From Shinella fusca (GTDB taxonomy: Bacteria > Pseudomonadota > Alphaproteobacteria > Rhizobiales > Rhizobiaceae): a DNA stretch of 64,000 nucleotides. Location of the stretch: assembly GCF_014203155.1 (NCBI RefSeq), contig NZ_JACHIK010000008.1, positions 62,001 to 126,000 on the forward strand. The letters run 5' to 3'. Shown here one piece after another: positions 27,308 through 37,727 of this stretch (within the stretch, counting starts at the first letter, position 1; every line of letters starts with the position of its first letter). The notes below the pieces were generated by a model. That model searched no databases, was not told where the DNA came from, and worked only from the letters and a program-made list of their open reading frames with translations. A program made the position numbers and the translations under genes.

Positions 27308-29643
27308 TGGCGGCAGGCGACCGCAAAACGTATCGGTGGTTGAAAGCCGCCCTGCTTGCAGGTGCGGCCATGTGCGCCCTCATGCCCGCTTCCGCCCTTC
27401 CCGTTCGCGCCCAGATGTCGGACGTCGCCGCGTCCGATCCGAAGGTTCCGGAAGGCAGCAAGCTGCTCCTCGCCTCCAACGAACTCATCTATAACAAAGA
27501 CAACGAAACGGTGATCGCCCGCGGCGCCGTGCAGATCAATTACGGCGGCTACAAGCTCGTCGCCCGCGAGGTCGAATACGACCAGAAGACGGGCCGGCTG
27601 AAGGCGCGCGGCAATATCGAACTGATCGAGCCCACCGGCAACCGCGTCTACGGCGACGAGATGGACCTGTCGGACGATTTCGCCAACGGCTTCATGAATG
27701 CGCTGCGCATCGAGACCACCGACCTGACGAAGCTGGCCGCCACCAGCGGCGAGCGCGTCAACGACGAGGAGATGATCCTCAACCACGCCGTCTACACCGC
27801 CTGCACGCCCTGCGCGACCGATCCGACGCATCGCGGCCTGTGGGAAGTCAAGGCGGAGCGCATCGTGCAGAACGGGCGCACCAAGACCATCCGCCTCGAA
27901 CATGCGCGCTTCGAGCTGTTCGGCAAGCCGGTCGCCTATATTCCGGTGCTCGAAGTGCCGGACCAGACGGTCAAGCGCAAGACGGGCTTCCTGTTCCCGC
28001 AATTCCGTTACGCCCAGAAGCTCGGGTTCGGCGTGACGACCCCCTACTATATCGCGATCGCGCCGGACATGGACGCGACGCTCTTCCCGACGGCGCTCAC
28101 CAGCCAGGGCTTCCTGCTGGAAGGGGAGTTCCGCAAGCGCTTCCACAATGGCCAGATCACACTCCGCGCGGCCGGCATCAACCAGATGAACGCCGACGTC
28201 TTCACGGCGAATACGAGCGACTGGGAAGAGGACGGCTTCCGCGGCATGGTCGCCTCGACGGGCAGCTTCACGATCAATCCCCGCTGGACGTTCGGCTGGG
28301 ATGTCATGGCGCAGAGCGACAACAACTTCTCGCGCACCTACGAAATCCAGGGCTACGAGGGCACCGTCACGAACCAGGGTTATCTGACGGGCTTCAGCCG
28401 CCGCAACAGCTTTGACCTGCGCGCCTTCTATTTCGACGTGCAGGACGCCGATTCGACCGACACGGCCGAGCGTCAGCAGGCGATCGCCCAGGTTCTCGAC
28501 CACAAGTATTTCGTGCCGGAATCCGTCTTCGGCGGCGAGCTCTCGATCACGACGAACCTCACCAATCTCGACCGGGACATCGCCGACACCTACACCGTGA
28601 ACGGCACGAACCGCTACCGCGGCCTCGAAGGCGGCATGACGCGCCTGACCAGCGAGGTGGAGTGGAAGCGGCAGATCGTCGTGCCGGGCGGCCTGGTGCT
28701 GACGCCGCTTCTGGCTGCGCGCGGCGATGCCTACCGCCTCGACATGCGCCCGCCGGGCGGCGCCTATGCCGGCAGCTTCACCTCCGACGACAGCGCGACG
28801 CGCTCGATGCTGACAGCCGGCCTCGAGGCCCGCTACCCGATCCTGGCGACGACGGACTACAGCACGCATCTCTTCGAACCCATCGCGCAGATCTACGTGC
28901 GGCCGGACGAGGACCTTGCCGGCGGACTGCCGAACGAGGATGCGCAGAGCTTCGTCTTCGATGCCACCAATCTTTTCGAGCGCGACAAGTTCTCCGGCTT
29001 CGACCGCGTCGAGGGCGGCACGCGCGCCAATCTCGGCATGCGCTATACCGGCACCTTCGACAACGGCGTGACGCTGCGCAGCATCATCGGCCAGTCGTTC
29101 CAGCTCGGCGGCCTCAATTCCTTCGCCACGGCCGACCTCGTGAATGCCGGCGCCGATTCGGGCCTGGAAACCGACCGTTCCGACTATGTCGGCATGGCGG
29201 GCCTCGACCTGCCGGGCGGCATCTCCTTCTCGACCAGCACGCGTCTCGACAAGGACGACTTCTCGCTGCGCCGCATGGATACCGCGCTGCGCTTCGAGGG
29301 CATGCGTTTTTCGACCGACCTCACCTATACGCGCATCGCCGCGCAGCCCGATTACGGGCTGACCGAGACCGCAAGCGAAATCCAGGCCGCCGGCGCGTTC
29401 CGGTTCCGCGACTACTGGTCGGTCTTCGGCTCGGTGACCTACGACATCGGCAACCATGTCGTCTCGCGCAACGGCATCGGCCTGTCCTATGACGACCGCG
29501 ACACGATCTTCTCGATCGTCTACGAGCAGGAACGCGACAAATCGAGCAGCGTGGCCAACGACTGGTCGATCGGCGCACGCCTGATGTTCCGCACGATCGG
29601 CGACATCCGGGTCGGCGACGCCGCCTTCACCGGCCTCGAATAG
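27307..29643 (+). CDS. lptD: LPS assembly protein LptD
   Basis: 778-residue outer-membrane barrel that inserts LPS into the outer leaflet. A signal peptide ends near residue 35 (AALPVRAQ region). An OstA-like N-domain (LLLASNELIYNKDNETVIARGAVQINYGGYKLVAREVEYD) is followed by a large beta-barrel with many alternating aromatic strands. The two cysteines in YTACTPCATD may form the disulfide seen in LptD. The start is GTG, overlapping the lptG stop, so expression is coupled. The C-terminus is GDAAFTGLE, not aromatic. Confidence 0.94.
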   Translation: MAAGDRKTYRWLKAALLAGAAMCALMPASALPVRAQMSDVAASDPKVPEGSKLLLASNELIYNKDNETVIARGAVQINYGGYKLVAREVEYDQKTGRLKARGNIELIEPTGNRVYGDEMDLSDDFANGFMNALRIETTDLTKLAATSGERVNDEEMILNHAVYTACTPCATDPTHRGLWEVKAERIVQNGRTKTIRLEHARFELFGKPVAYIPVLEVPDQTVKRKTGFLFPQFRYAQKLGFGVTTPYYIAIAPDMDATLFPTALTSQGFLLEGEFRKRFHNGQITLRAAGINQMNADVFTANTSDWEEDGFRGMVASTGSFTINPRWTFGWDVMAQSDNNFSRTYEIQGYEGTVTNQGYLTGFSRRNSFDLRAFYFDVQDADSTDTAERQQAIAQVLDHKYFVPESVFGGELSITTNLTNLDRDIADTYTVNGTNRYRGLEGGMTRLTSEVEWKRQIVVPGGLVLTPLLAARGDAYRLDMRPPGGAYAGSFTSDDSATRSMLTAGLEARYPILATTDYSTHLFEPIAQIYVRPDEDLAGGLPNEDAQSFVFDATNLFERDKFSGFDRVEGGTRANLGMRYTGTFDNGVTLRSIIGQSFQLGGLNSFATADLVNAGADSGLETDRSDYVGMAGLDLPGGISFSTSTRLDKDDFSLRRMDTALRFEGMRFSTDLTYTRIAAQPDYGLTETASEIQAAGAFRFRDYWSVFGSVTYDIGNHVVSRNGIGLSYDDRDTIFSIVYEQERDKSSSVANDWSIGARLMFRTIGDIRVGDAAFTGLE

Positions 29644-29769
29644 GCCGCGCGGCGGCTCTTGTCATCGTTTGGCCGCATGTATTATGCACATCCGGGACGC
29701 TTGCGATGACGCCCATGCCGCCCCAGGGCAGCGGGGCGGGCACGGAACGGGTTTGGGAAAGGGACTGGC

Positions 29770-30705
29770 ATGAACGGCAGACAATCTCTTGTGCGCTCCA
29801 TGATGATGGGCGTCGCGCTGGTCGCGGCGGTCACGCTTGCCGTGCCGGCCGGCACGGCCTTGGCCGCAAGCACGGTCGTCGCCGTCGTCAACAACACGGC
29901 CATCACGACGGGCGATATCGAGCGCCGCGTCGCGTTCCTGCGCCTGCAGCACGCCAAGGGCAACCTCAGGAGCATGGCCCGCGAGCAGTTGATCGACGAC
30001 ACGCTGAAGCGCGAGGAGATCCTGCGCACGCGCTCGTCCGTCAGCATGACCGAGGTGGACGCCGCCTATGCGCGCTTTGCCGCCTCCAACAAGATGAACG
30101 TCGACCAGCTCGGCCAGATCCTCGACCGCGCCGGCGTCGGCACGGAACATTTCAAGCAGTTCATCGCCCTGCAGATGAGCTGGCCGCGCGTGGTCAACGC
30201 CCGCTTCGGCAAGGCAAACGGCAAGACGCTCGCCGAGCGCATGCAGGAGAACGGCGGCAAGAAGCCGGTCACCACCGAATATTTCCTCAAGCAGGTCATC
30301 TTCGTCGTGCCGGAAAAGCGCCGCAACGCCATCCTCGGCAAGCGCAAGGCGGAAGCCGAAGCCTCCCGCGCGAAATTCCCCGGCTGCGACCAGGCGAAGG
30401 CCTTTGCCGCGACCATGCACGACGTCTCGATCCGCGACCTCGGCCGCGTCCTCGCACCGGAAATGCCGGAGGACTGGAAGCCGCTGGTGGAGAAGGCCAA
30501 GGGCCAGACGACCGGCACGCGCGTCACCGAGAAGGGCGTCGAGTACCTTGCGATCTGCAAGCAGCGCGAGGTGAACGACGACATGGCCGCCGAAATGGTC
30601 TTCCGCGCCGAGGACCTTGCCAAGGCGAAGAATGGCGAGAGCGACGAGAACAGCAAGAAATATGTCGCTGAGCTTCGCAAGAAGGCGACGATCACCGAAC
30701 GCTGA
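29770..30705 (+). CDS. surA: SurA-like periplasmic chaperone / peptidyl-prolyl isomerase
   Basis: 311 residues with a signal peptide (MMMGVALVAAVTLAVPAGTALA) and a SurA N-terminal domain (STVVAVVNNTAITTGDIERRVAFLRLQ, REQLIDDTLKREEILR). A parvulin-like part follows, too degenerate for me to claim isomerase activity. Location between lptD and pdxA is the usual one for alphaproteobacterial surA. It assists folding of outer-membrane proteins such as LptD and the porin at 2.7 kb. Confidence 0.88.
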   Translation: MNGRQSLVRSMMMGVALVAAVTLAVPAGTALAASTVVAVVNNTAITTGDIERRVAFLRLQHAKGNLRSMAREQLIDDTLKREEILRTRSSVSMTEVDAAYARFAASNKMNVDQLGQILDRAGVGTEHFKQFIALQMSWPRVVNARFGKANGKTLAERMQENGGKKPVTTEYFLKQVIFVVPEKRRNAILGKRKAEAEASRAKFPGCDQAKAFAATMHDVSIRDLGRVLAPEMPEDWKPLVEKAKGQTTGTRVTEKGVEYLAICKQREVNDDMAAEMVFRAEDLAKAKNGESDENSKKYVAELRKKATITER

Positions 30706-30757
30706 TGCCGCGCTCCGCCCGCCGGAGCGCTCCTTCCTCGAATTGTGACGGGGCCGC

Positions 30758-31795
30758 ATGACCACGACGACGCCTCCTCCGCTGGCGCTCACGATGGGCG
30801 ATCCGGCAGGGATCGGCCCTGATCTCACGCTTGCCCTCTGGACGGCCCGCAAGGCCCTTTCGCTGCCGCCCTTCCTCTTCATCGGCGACGGCGACGTGCT
30901 CAGGCAGCGGGCGCGGGCGCTCGGCCTCGACGTCGCCGTGGCCGCCGCCGAGCCGGAGACGGCCGCCCGCCTCTTCCCGGAGGCCATTCCCGTCCTTGCC
31001 TCCGATTGCACGGTGCCTGCCGTGCCGGGCATGCCGGATTCCCGCAATGCGGCCGCCGTCACCGGCGCCATCGAGACGGCCGTGGCGCTGACGCTTGCCG
31101 GCCGCACCTCGGCCGTCGTGACGAACCCGATCGCCAAGGCCGTGCTCTACGAGGCCGGCTTCGGCTTTCCCGGCCATACGGAATTCCTCGCCGACCTCTC
31201 GGCGGAGGCGGCGGGTGGACGCGTGCCCCTTCCCGTCATGCTGCTGGCCGGCCCGAAGCTGCGCGCCGTGCCGGTGACGATCCACATCCCGCTGAAGGAC
31301 GTGCCGGCGGCGCTCACGGAAGACCTGATCGTCGAGACCGCGGCCATCACCGAGCGGGACCTTCGCCTCCGCTTCGGCATTGCCCGCCCGCGCCTCGCCG
31401 TTGCCGGCCTCAACCCGCATGCCGGCGAAGGCGGCGCGCTGGGGCTGGAGGACGACGCGATCGTGCGGCCTGCCGTCGAGCGCCTGAAGGCCGCCGGCAT
31501 CGATGCCGTCGGCCCGCTTCCGGCGGACACGATGTTCCACGACGCGGCGCGCGCGACCTATGACGTGGCGCTCTGCATGTATCACGACCAGGCGCTGATC
31601 CCGGCCAAGGCGCTCGGCTTCGACACATCCGTCAACGCCACGCTCGGCCTTCCCTTCATCCGCACCTCGCCGGACCACGGCACGGCCTTCGCGCTCGCGG
31701 GCAAGGGCGTCGCGCGGCCGGACAGCCTGCTGGCGGCCCTTCGGCTCGCCGAAGAGCTGGCCCGCAACGGGCAAGCCATGAAGGAGGCCCGGTAA
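30758..31795 (+). CDS. pdxA: 4-hydroxythreonine-4-phosphate dehydrogenase
   Basis: 345 residues. PdxA oxidises 4-phospho-hydroxy-threonine with NAD in the DXP-dependent route to pyridoxal phosphate. Hallmarks are [14 protein letters not shown] at the start, the metal-ligand histidines in [28 protein letters not shown], and [13 protein letters not shown]. Its stop shares one base with the rsmA start (TAATG), the same pairing seen in E. coli and many proteobacteria. Confidence 0.96.
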   Translation: MTTTTPPPLALTMGDPAGIGPDLTLALWTARKALSLPPFLFIGDGDVLRQRARALGLDVAVAAAEPETAARLFPEAIPVLASDCTVPAVPGMPDSRNAAAVTGAIETAVALTLAGRTSAVVTNPIAKAVLYEAGFGFPGHTEFLADLSAEAAGGRVPLPVMLLAGPKLRAVPVTIHIPLKDVPAALTEDLIVETAAITERDLRLRFGIARPRLAVAGLNPHAGEGGALGLEDDAIVRPAVERLKAAGIDAVGPLPADTMFHDAARATYDVALCMYHDQALIPAKALGFDTSVNATLGLPFIRTSPDHGTAFALAGKGVARPDSLLAALRLAEELARNGQAMKEAR

Positions 31796-32622
31796 TGGCG
31801 GCACTCGACGGACTTCCGCCGCTTCGCGAGGTCATCCAGCGGCACGGGCTCGACGCGAAGAAGGCGCTCGGCCAGAACTTCCTGCTCGACCTCAACCTGA
31901 CGCAGAAGATCGCCCGCACCGCCGGCCCCATCGAGGATCATACGGTGATCGAGGTCGGCCCCGGCCCCGGCGGCCTGACGCGCGCCATCCTGGCGCTCGG
32001 CGCCAGGCGCGTGATCGCCATCGAGCGCGACGCGCGCTGCCTGCCGGCGCTCGCCGAGATTTCCGCGCACTATCCGGGGCGGCTGACGGTCATCGAGGGC
32101 GATGCGCTGAAGACGGACTTCGAGGCGCTGGCGCCCGGCGAGCCGGTGCGCATCATCGCCAACCTGCCCTACAATGTCGGCACGCAGCTTCTCGTCAACT
32201 GGCTGCTGCCGAAGTCCTGGCCGCCCTTCTGGCAATCGCTGACGCTGATGTTCCAGCGCGAGGTGGGCCTTCGCATCGTGGCAGAGGAGAACGACGACCA
32301 TTACGGCCGGCTCGGCGTGCTCTGCGGCTGGCGCACCCATGCCCGCATGGCCTTCGACGTGCCGCCGCAGGCCTTCACGCCGCCGCCGAAGGTGACGTCA
32401 TCGGTCGTGCATCTGGAGCCTGTCGCCAATCCGCTGCCGTGCGACGTGACCGCCCTGGAGCGCGTCACCCACGCCGCCTTCGGCCAGCGCCGCAAGATGC
32501 TGCGCCAGAGCGTGAAATCCCTCGGCGGCGAGGCGCTGCTGGCACGGGCGGAGATCGATCCGCAGCGGCGGGCGGAGACGCTGAGCGTGGAAGAATTCGT
32601 GCGGCTGGCGAACGCGCTGTAA
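31795..32622 (+). CDS. rsmA: 16S rRNA dimethyladenosine transferase
   Basis: 275 residues (KsgA). It dimethylates A1518 and A1519 of 16S rRNA late in 30S assembly. SAM-binding [14 protein letters not shown] and the catalytic NLPYNVG motif are intact; the C-terminal helical domain ([17 protein letters not shown]) is complete. Last gene of the lptF-to-rsmA run; it faces gmk with only 90 bases between. Confidence 0.97.
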   Translation: MAALDGLPPLREVIQRHGLDAKKALGQNFLLDLNLTQKIARTAGPIEDHTVIEVGPGPGGLTRAILALGARRVIAIERDARCLPALAEISAHYPGRLTVIEGDALKTDFEALAPGEPVRIIANLPYNVGTQLLVNWLLPKSWPPFWQSLTLMFQREVGLRIVAEENDDHYGRLGVLCGWRTHARMAFDVPPQAFTPPPKVTSSVVHLEPVANPLPCDVTALERVTHAAFGQRRKMLRQSVKSLGGEALLARAEIDPQRRAETLSVEEFVRLANAL

Positions 32623-32712
32623 GCTGAATATCCCGGCTGCGAAGTACGCGGCCTTGGCTTACCCCCCTTTCTGCCCGGCAGGGCAGAGGGGTGCGGTTTG
32701 CTACAATGCCGC

Positions 32713-33375
32713 CTAGCCGAGAACCGGCTTCTCCGTCACCAGCCCCGTCACGAACTCGAACAGGCCATGGCGGCGGTCGCGGCGCAGGCGCTCGGCTTTC
32801 ACGATGCTCTGCACCGCGTCGAAGGCGACGGAGAGGTCGTCGTTGAGGATGACGTAGTCGTATTCCCGCCAATGCTCGATCTCGGCGCGGGAATTGGCAA
32901 GGCGCGTCTGGATGACCTCCTCGGTATCCTCCGCGCGGCGATGCAGGCGCGATTGCAGCTCGCTCATCGAGGGGGGCAGGATGAAGATGGAGACGACGTC
33001 GGCGGGCATCTTCTCCTGAAGCTGCTGGGCGCCCTGCCAGTCGATGTCGAACAGCATATCGCGGCCGGCGGACATCGCCTCCTCCACCGGCTCGCGCGGC
33101 GTGCCGTAGAAATTGCCGTGCACCTCGGCCCATTCGAGCAGCGCGTCGGAATCGCGCAGCCGCTCGAATTCCTTCTGGTTGATGAAGTGGTAGTGGCGGC
33201 CGGCGATCTCGCTGGCGCGGCGCGGACGCGTCGTCACGCTGACCGAGAGGCTGAGGCCGGGATCGGCCTCCAGAAGATTGCGCGCGATGGTCGACTTTCC
33301 GGCGCCGGACGGCGAGGAGATGACGAGCATGAGCCCGCGGCGTTCGATGTGGATCTGCTTCGACGGCTCGGCCAT
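32713..33375 (-). CDS. gmk: Guanylate kinase
   Basis: 220 residues; phosphorylates GMP to GDP. P-loop [17 protein letters not shown] is near residue 20. The GMP-binding segments [21 protein letters not shown] and [15 protein letters not shown] are present, as is [10 protein letters not shown]. It starts three bases after the yicC stop, forming the usual yicC-gmk unit. Confidence 0.97.
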   Translation of the reverse strand: MAEPSKQIHIERRGLMLVISSPSGAGKSTIARNLLEADPGLSLSVSVTTRPRRASEIAGRHYHFINQKEFERLRDSDALLEWAEVHGNFYGTPREPVEEAMSAGRDMLFDIDWQGAQQLQEKMPADVVSIFILPPSMSELQSRLHRRAEDTEEVIQTRLANSRAEIEHWREYDYVILNDDLSVAFDAVQSIVKAERLRRDRRHGLFEFVTGLVTEKPVLG

Positions 33376-33378
33376 GGC

Positions 33379-34266
33379 CTACTCCAGATTCTGGACCTGT
33401 TCGCGGAACTGGTCGATGACGACCTTCAGTTCGATCCCTGCAGCTGTTACTTGAGCCGCATTCGACTTGGAACAGATGGTATTCGATTCCCGGTTAAATT
33501 CCTGTGCGAGAAAATCGAGCTTGCGGCCGATCGGCCCGCCCGCGGCGATCAGCTCGCGCGCGGCGGCCACATGCGCGGTCAGCCGGTCGATCTCCTCGCG
33601 CAGGTCCGCCTTGGTGGCAAGCAGCGCCGCCTCCTGGTGCAGCCGGTCGCGGTCGAGCGCGGACGCGCCCTGCAGGAGCGCGGCGACCTGCCCGGAAAGC
33701 CGCTCGGCAATCGCCGAGACGCTGCGCGAGGGATCGGCATCCACGATGGCGGTCAGCGCCTCGATGCGCGCCACCTGGCCGAGGAGGACGTCCGCAAGCG
33801 CCGATCCCTCCTTGCGGCGCATGTCGCCGAGGCGGCGGACCGCCTCGGCGAAGCCGGCACGGATATCGGCATCGCGCGCGGCGCGCTCCGCCTCGCTTTC
33901 CTCCGCCTCGCGGAAGTCGACGACGCCGCGCACGGACAGCAGCGTATCGAGCTTGACCGGGGCCGGGTCGATCATGCCGGCAAGCTGGTCGCGCAGCGCC
34001 AGAACGGCGGCAAGCGCGCGCTGGTTCACCACCGGCTCCACCTCCGCCTCGCTGATGCTGGCGGCAAGGCCGGCCTGGATGTTGCCGCGCGAGAAGGCTT
34101 CGCCCGCAAGGCGCCGCACATCCACCTCCAGCGCCTCGAAACCGGGCGGCAGGCGCAGGCGCAGGTCGAGCCCCTTGCCGTTGACTGAACGCAGTTCCCA
34201 GGCCCAGCGGGTGCGCCCGCTCGTCCCCTCGACCCGCGCAAAGCCGGTCATCGATTGCAATGTCAT
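33379..34266 (-). CDS. YicC family endoribonuclease
   Basis: 295 residues with YicC N-domain (MTLQSMTGFARVEG, WELRSVNGKGLDLRLRLP) and the C-terminal DUF1732 signature GRKLDFLAQEFNRESNTICSKS. YicC proteins are hexameric endoribonucleases implicated in small-RNA decay in E. coli; that role here is by family. ATG at 34266 is the family start. Separated from mltG by 191 bases holding an mltG terminator, so it has its own promoter. Confidence 0.93.
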   Translation of the reverse strand: MTLQSMTGFARVEGTSGRTRWAWELRSVNGKGLDLRLRLPPGFEALEVDVRRLAGEAFSRGNIQAGLAASISEAEVEPVVNQRALAAVLALRDQLAGMIDPAPVKLDTLLSVRGVVDFREAEESEAERAARDADIRAGFAEAVRRLGDMRRKEGSALADVLLGQVARIEALTAIVDADPSRSVSAIAERLSGQVAALLQGASALDRDRLHQEAALLATKADLREEIDRLTAHVAAARELIAAGGPIGRKLDFLAQEFNRESNTICSKSNAAQVTAAGIELKVVIDQFREQVQNLE

Positions 34267-34414
34267 GTCAGCCTCCAGTGGCGGCGCGGGAAGCAGGCCG
34301 CCGGTGCGCGTATGGCGCACGAAATATTCCCCCAAAGTGAAACAGATCGACGGGCTTGGAAACCATCCAGCGCATGGATTGGCCGGCGATCCACATCAAA
34401 GGTGACGGAACGAA

Positions 34415-34438
34415 AAGGCCCCGGGCAAAGCCGGGGCC
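34415..34438 (-). terminator. Intrinsic terminator after mltG
   Basis: GGCCCCGG/CCGGGGCC stem with a GCAAAG loop, followed on the minus strand by TTTTCG, 20 bases past the mltG stop. It separates the fab-mltG unit from yicC-gmk. Confidence 0.82.
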
Positions 34439-34457
34439 GGATCGTCGGGAAAGAGGA

Positions 34458-35639
34458 TCACTCGGCGCCGGCCGCGCCCGCTTCCTTGGCGGCCTCGGCC
34501 GCCTTCTCCGCTTCCATCTTGCGCCAGCGGCGGACGTTCTGGTTGTGCTCATCCAGCGTCTCGGCGAAGACGTGGCCGCCCGTGCCGTCGGCGACGAAAT
34601 AGAGGTCCCCCGTGCGGGACGGGTTGGCAACCGCCTCCAGCGCCGCGCGGCCGGGATTGGCGATGGGCGTCGGCGGCAGGCCCTTGATGATGTAGGTGTT
34701 GTAGGGCGTCTGCTTTTCGAGGTCCGACTGAAAGATCGGGCGATCCGAGGGCTTTCCGTCACCGCCGAAGAGGCCGTAGACGATGGTGGGGTCGGACTGC
34801 AGGCGCATGCCCTTCTCAAGCCGGTTGAGGAAGACCGAGGCGACGCGCGGGCGCTCGTCCGCCTTGCCGGTCTCCTTCTCGACGATGGAGGCGAGCGTCA
34901 CGAATTCCTCGCGCGTCTCGATCGGCAGGTTGTCGTCGCGCCGCTCCCAGATCTGGTCGATGAGCGCCTTCTGCGCCGCCGCCATCTGCTGGAGGATATC
35001 GGCGCGCTTGGTGCCGCGCGAGAACTTGTAGGTATCGGGCATCAGCGAGCCCTCGGCGGGAAGCTCCGCCGGCAGGTCGCCTTCCAGCACCGGATCGTCG
35101 GAAAGGCGCTTGAAGACCTGCTTGACCGTCAGCCCTTCCGGCACCGAGACGCTGTAGAGGATCGACTTGCCGGATTTCAGCAGCTCGACGATCTCGCGCA
35201 TGGAGGCGCCGGCCTTGATCTCGTATTCGCCGGCCTTCAGCGTCTCGCCGTCGAGATAGATGCGCGAAAGCAGGCGGAAGACGCGGCTGTCGCTGATGAT
35301 GTCGTTGCGCTCGAGGTTCGCCGCGATCTCGTTGGTGCCCGCGCCGCTCCTCACGATGAAGTTCGTGTTGGCCGCAAGCGGACCCGGCTCCTCGTAGCTC
35401 TTCACGCCGTAATAGAAGATGCCGATGCCGATGATCGTGGCGAAGACGACCACGGTCATGACGAAATTCAGGAAGATGACGATCTGGCTGCGGGCCTTTC
35501 GCGAGCGGCGGCGGCTCGGCGGCTCGGGCACCTGCTCGGGGCGCAGCGCCTCGTTGGCGGACTTGGGAATGATGCGCGGCTGGCCGGATGCCTCGCCGCG
35601 GCCGAAATGCGTCTCGCCGGAATCGTTCGTGTCGCTCAC
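34458..35639 (-). CDS. mltG: Endolytic transglycosylase MltG
   Basis: 393 residues; cuts nascent peptidoglycan strands inside the glycan and is thought to release them from the membrane. A proline/arginine-rich cytoplasmic N-terminus, a membrane helix at about 53-77 and a YceG domain are visible. The catalytic glutamate motif is ASIVEKETG. The start used is GTG at 35639 (VSDTNDSGE), with GAGGAC seven bases upstream; a longer in-frame form from 35696 lacks this. Downstream of fabF, as is usual in rhizobia. Confidence 0.93.
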   Translation of the reverse strand: MSDTNDSGETHFGRGEASGQPRIIPKSANEALRPEQVPEPPSRRRSRKARSQIVIFLNFVMTVVVFATIIGIGIFYYGVKSYEEPGPLAANTNFIVRSGAGTNEIAANLERNDIISDSRVFRLLSRIYLDGETLKAGEYEIKAGASMREIVELLKSGKSILYSVSVPEGLTVKQVFKRLSDDPVLEGDLPAELPAEGSLMPDTYKFSRGTKRADILQQMAAAQKALIDQIWERRDDNLPIETREEFVTLASIVEKETGKADERPRVASVFLNRLEKGMRLQSDPTIVYGLFGGDGKPSDRPIFQSDLEKQTPYNTYIIKGLPPTPIANPGRAALEAVANPSRTGDLYFVADGTGGHVFAETLDEHNQNVRRWRKMEAEKAAEAAKEAGAAGAE

Positions 35640-35822
35640 GGACTGTCCTCGTGGATTGGGTATTGCTCGACGTCTTCCAACAGAGCAATACGGCAAAAGC
35701 GGGATGAACCGCTTGATAGTCGATAAGCCGGGGCGGGCAAAGCCCTCTTCCCGGTCTTCGGATCGCCCTCCCCCGGGAAAGGCGATTCCGGCAGGCGTAT
35801 GGGCCTGCCGGCGACGGGATGA

Positions 35823-37082
35823 TCAGGCGTAGCGCTTGAGGACGAGCGAAGCGTTCGTCCCGCCGAAGCCGAACGAGTTGGACAGCGCCACGTTGATCTC
35901 GCGCTTGCGGGCCTTGTGCGGCACGAGGTCGATCGCCGTCTCGACATCGGGATTGTCGAGGTTCAGCGTCGGCGGAGCGATGTTGTCGCGGATCGCAAGG
36001 GCGGCGAAGATCGCCTCTACCGCGCCGGCCGCGCCGAGCAGGTGGCCGATGGCCGACTTGGTCGACGACATGGAGATCCGCGGGGCCGCATCGCCGACGA
36101 GGCGCTCGACCGCGCCGAGCTCGATCGTGTCGGCCATGGTGGAGGTGCCGTGCGCGTTGATGTAGTCGACGTCGCTTGCCGAGATGCCGGCGCGCTTCAG
36201 CGCCATAGTCATGCAGCGGTAGGCGCCGTCGCCGTCCTCGGAGGGCGCGGTGATGTGGAAGGCGTCGCCCGAAAGGCCGTAGCCGACGACTTCGGCATAA
36301 ATCTTCGCGCCGCGCGCCTTGGCGTGTTCCAGCTCTTCCAGCACCACGACGCCGGCGCCCTCGCCCATGACGAAGCCGTCGCGGTCGCGGTCATAGGGAC
36401 GGGAAGCGGCGGTCGGATCGTCGTTGCGGGCGGTCGACAGCGCCTTGCAGGCGGCAAAGCCGGCCAGCGCGATGCGGCAGATCGGGGATTCGGCGCCGCC
36501 CGCCACCATGACGTCGGCATCGCCGAGCGCGATCAGGCGGCTGGCATCGCCGATGGCGTGCGCGCCCGTCGAGCAGGCCGTGACGACCGAATGGTTCGGG
36601 CCGCGCAGCTTGTGCTTGATCGAGACATGGCCGGAGGCAAGGTTGATCAGCCGGCCGGGAATGAAGAAGGGCGAAATGCGGCGGGGGCCCTTGTCGCGCA
36701 GCGTATAGCCGCCCTCGACGATGCCCTCGAGGCCGCCGATGCCCGAGCCGATGAGCACGCCGGTCGCGGTCTGGTCCTCGTCGGTCTTGGGATGCCAGCC
36801 GGCGTCGGCCAGCGCCATGTCGGCGGCGGCGACCGCGTAGACGATGAAGGGATCGACCTTGCGCTGTTCCTTGGGTTCCATCCACTGGTCGGCATTGTAG
36901 GTGCCGTCGGAACCGTCGCCGAGGGGAATGGAACAGGCGATCTTGGCGGGAAGATCCTCGACCTCGAAGGCCGTTACCCTGGCAGCGCCGCTGCGGCCTT
37001 CGAGAAGCCGGCTCCAGGTGATTTCGGTGCCACAGCCAAGCGGGGATACCATGCCGGTACCCGTGATAACGACACGCCTCAT
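35823..37082 (-). CDS. fabF: Beta-ketoacyl-ACP synthase II
   Basis: 419 residues; condenses malonyl-ACP with acyl-ACP in fatty-acid elongation. The catalytic triad is in place: Cys-170 in VVTACSTGAH, His in NAHGTSTMADT and His in SAIGHLLGAAG. Full length. A 9-bp hairpin without a T-run (35788-35811) follows the stop and may attenuate transcription into mltG. Confidence 0.97.
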   Translation of the reverse strand: MRRVVITGTGMVSPLGCGTEITWSRLLEGRSGAARVTAFEVEDLPAKIACSIPLGDGSDGTYNADQWMEPKEQRKVDPFIVYAVAAADMALADAGWHPKTDEDQTATGVLIGSGIGGLEGIVEGGYTLRDKGPRRISPFFIPGRLINLASGHVSIKHKLRGPNHSVVTACSTGAHAIGDASRLIALGDADVMVAGGAESPICRIALAGFAACKALSTARNDDPTAASRPYDRDRDGFVMGEGAGVVVLEELEHAKARGAKIYAEVVGYGLSGDAFHITAPSEDGDGAYRCMTMALKRAGISASDVDYINAHGTSTMADTIELGAVERLVGDAAPRISMSSTKSAIGHLLGAAGAVEAIFAALAIRDNIAPPTLNLDNPDVETAIDLVPHKARKREINVALSNSFGFGGTNASLVLKRYA

Positions 37083-37157
37083 CGTCCGTGATCCACCCTG
37101 TAGAATTCTATGTTCGTTGCCTCAATAGAGGGGCGCGGCCTCTTTGCGAGACCTGAA

Positions 37158-37180
37158 CGGGCCGCCTTTCGGGCGGCCCG
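37158..37180 (-). terminator. Hairpin between acpP and fabF, possible attenuator
   Basis: 9-bp stem (CGGGCCGCC/GGCGGCCCG) about 18 bases past the acpP stop but without a strong T-run. It may cut transcription or stabilise the abundant acpP mRNA relative to fabF. Confidence 0.55.
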
Positions 37181-37197
37181 CCGGAAATCGATGCGGA

Positions 37198-37434
37198 TCA
37201 GGCCTGGGCCTTCTCGATGAACTTGACGGCGTCGCCGACCGTCAGGATCGAGTCGGCTGCATCGTCCGGGATCTCGACGCCGAATTCTTCTTCGAACGCC
37301 ATGACCAGTTCGACGGTGTCGAGCGAGTCCGCGCCAAGATCATCGATGAAGCTTGCGCCTTCGCTGACCTTTTCGGCGTCAACGCCCAGATGATCAATGA
37401 CAATTTTCTTTACGCGTTCTGCGATATCGCTCAT
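37198..37434 (-). CDS. acpP: Acyl carrier protein
   Basis: 78 residues, acidic four-helix protein. The phosphopantetheine attachment serine is Ser-37 in [10 protein letters not shown]. Near-universal ACP length and sequence. Placed between fabG and fabF; the 293-base gap upstream of it suggests its own strong promoter in addition to read-through from fabDG. Confidence 0.98.
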   Translation of the reverse strand: MSDIAERVKKIVIDHLGVDAEKVSEGASFIDDLGADSLDTVELVMAFEEEFGVEIPDDAADSILTVGDAVKFIEKAQA

Positions 37435-37727
37435 GTCGGATTCCTCGACCTTTGTTTTTGATCGGCACCTCACGGCGCCGGGCACTCAACACGCCCGATG
37501 TGCCTCAAGAACACATCCGGCAATCCCTGCAACCGGCAAGAGGGCATCGGCGATACTGCTCTGCACCGCCCGATCGCTCAGGCTTTTACCGGTCGACTGC
37601 TGGCAGTCATGGCCCGATTAACACGGTTTAAGCCTGCCGCAAAGTCCGAAAATAGCCGGTGCGCCAGCGGTCAACATGCAATTTATGCTGCATCGCCGGG
37701 CATTTGGGGCCCTTGCCGGATCATCGT

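Noticed and set aside
27304-29457. A 717-codon minus-strand frame opposite lptD
   Set aside because: Antisense shadow; LptD on the plus strand has clear domain structure and coupling to lptG.
35788-35811. Hairpin after fabF as a terminator
   Set aside because: The 9-bp stem has no T-run on the minus strand, and mltG follows as part of the usual cluster, so I mention it only as a possible attenuator.
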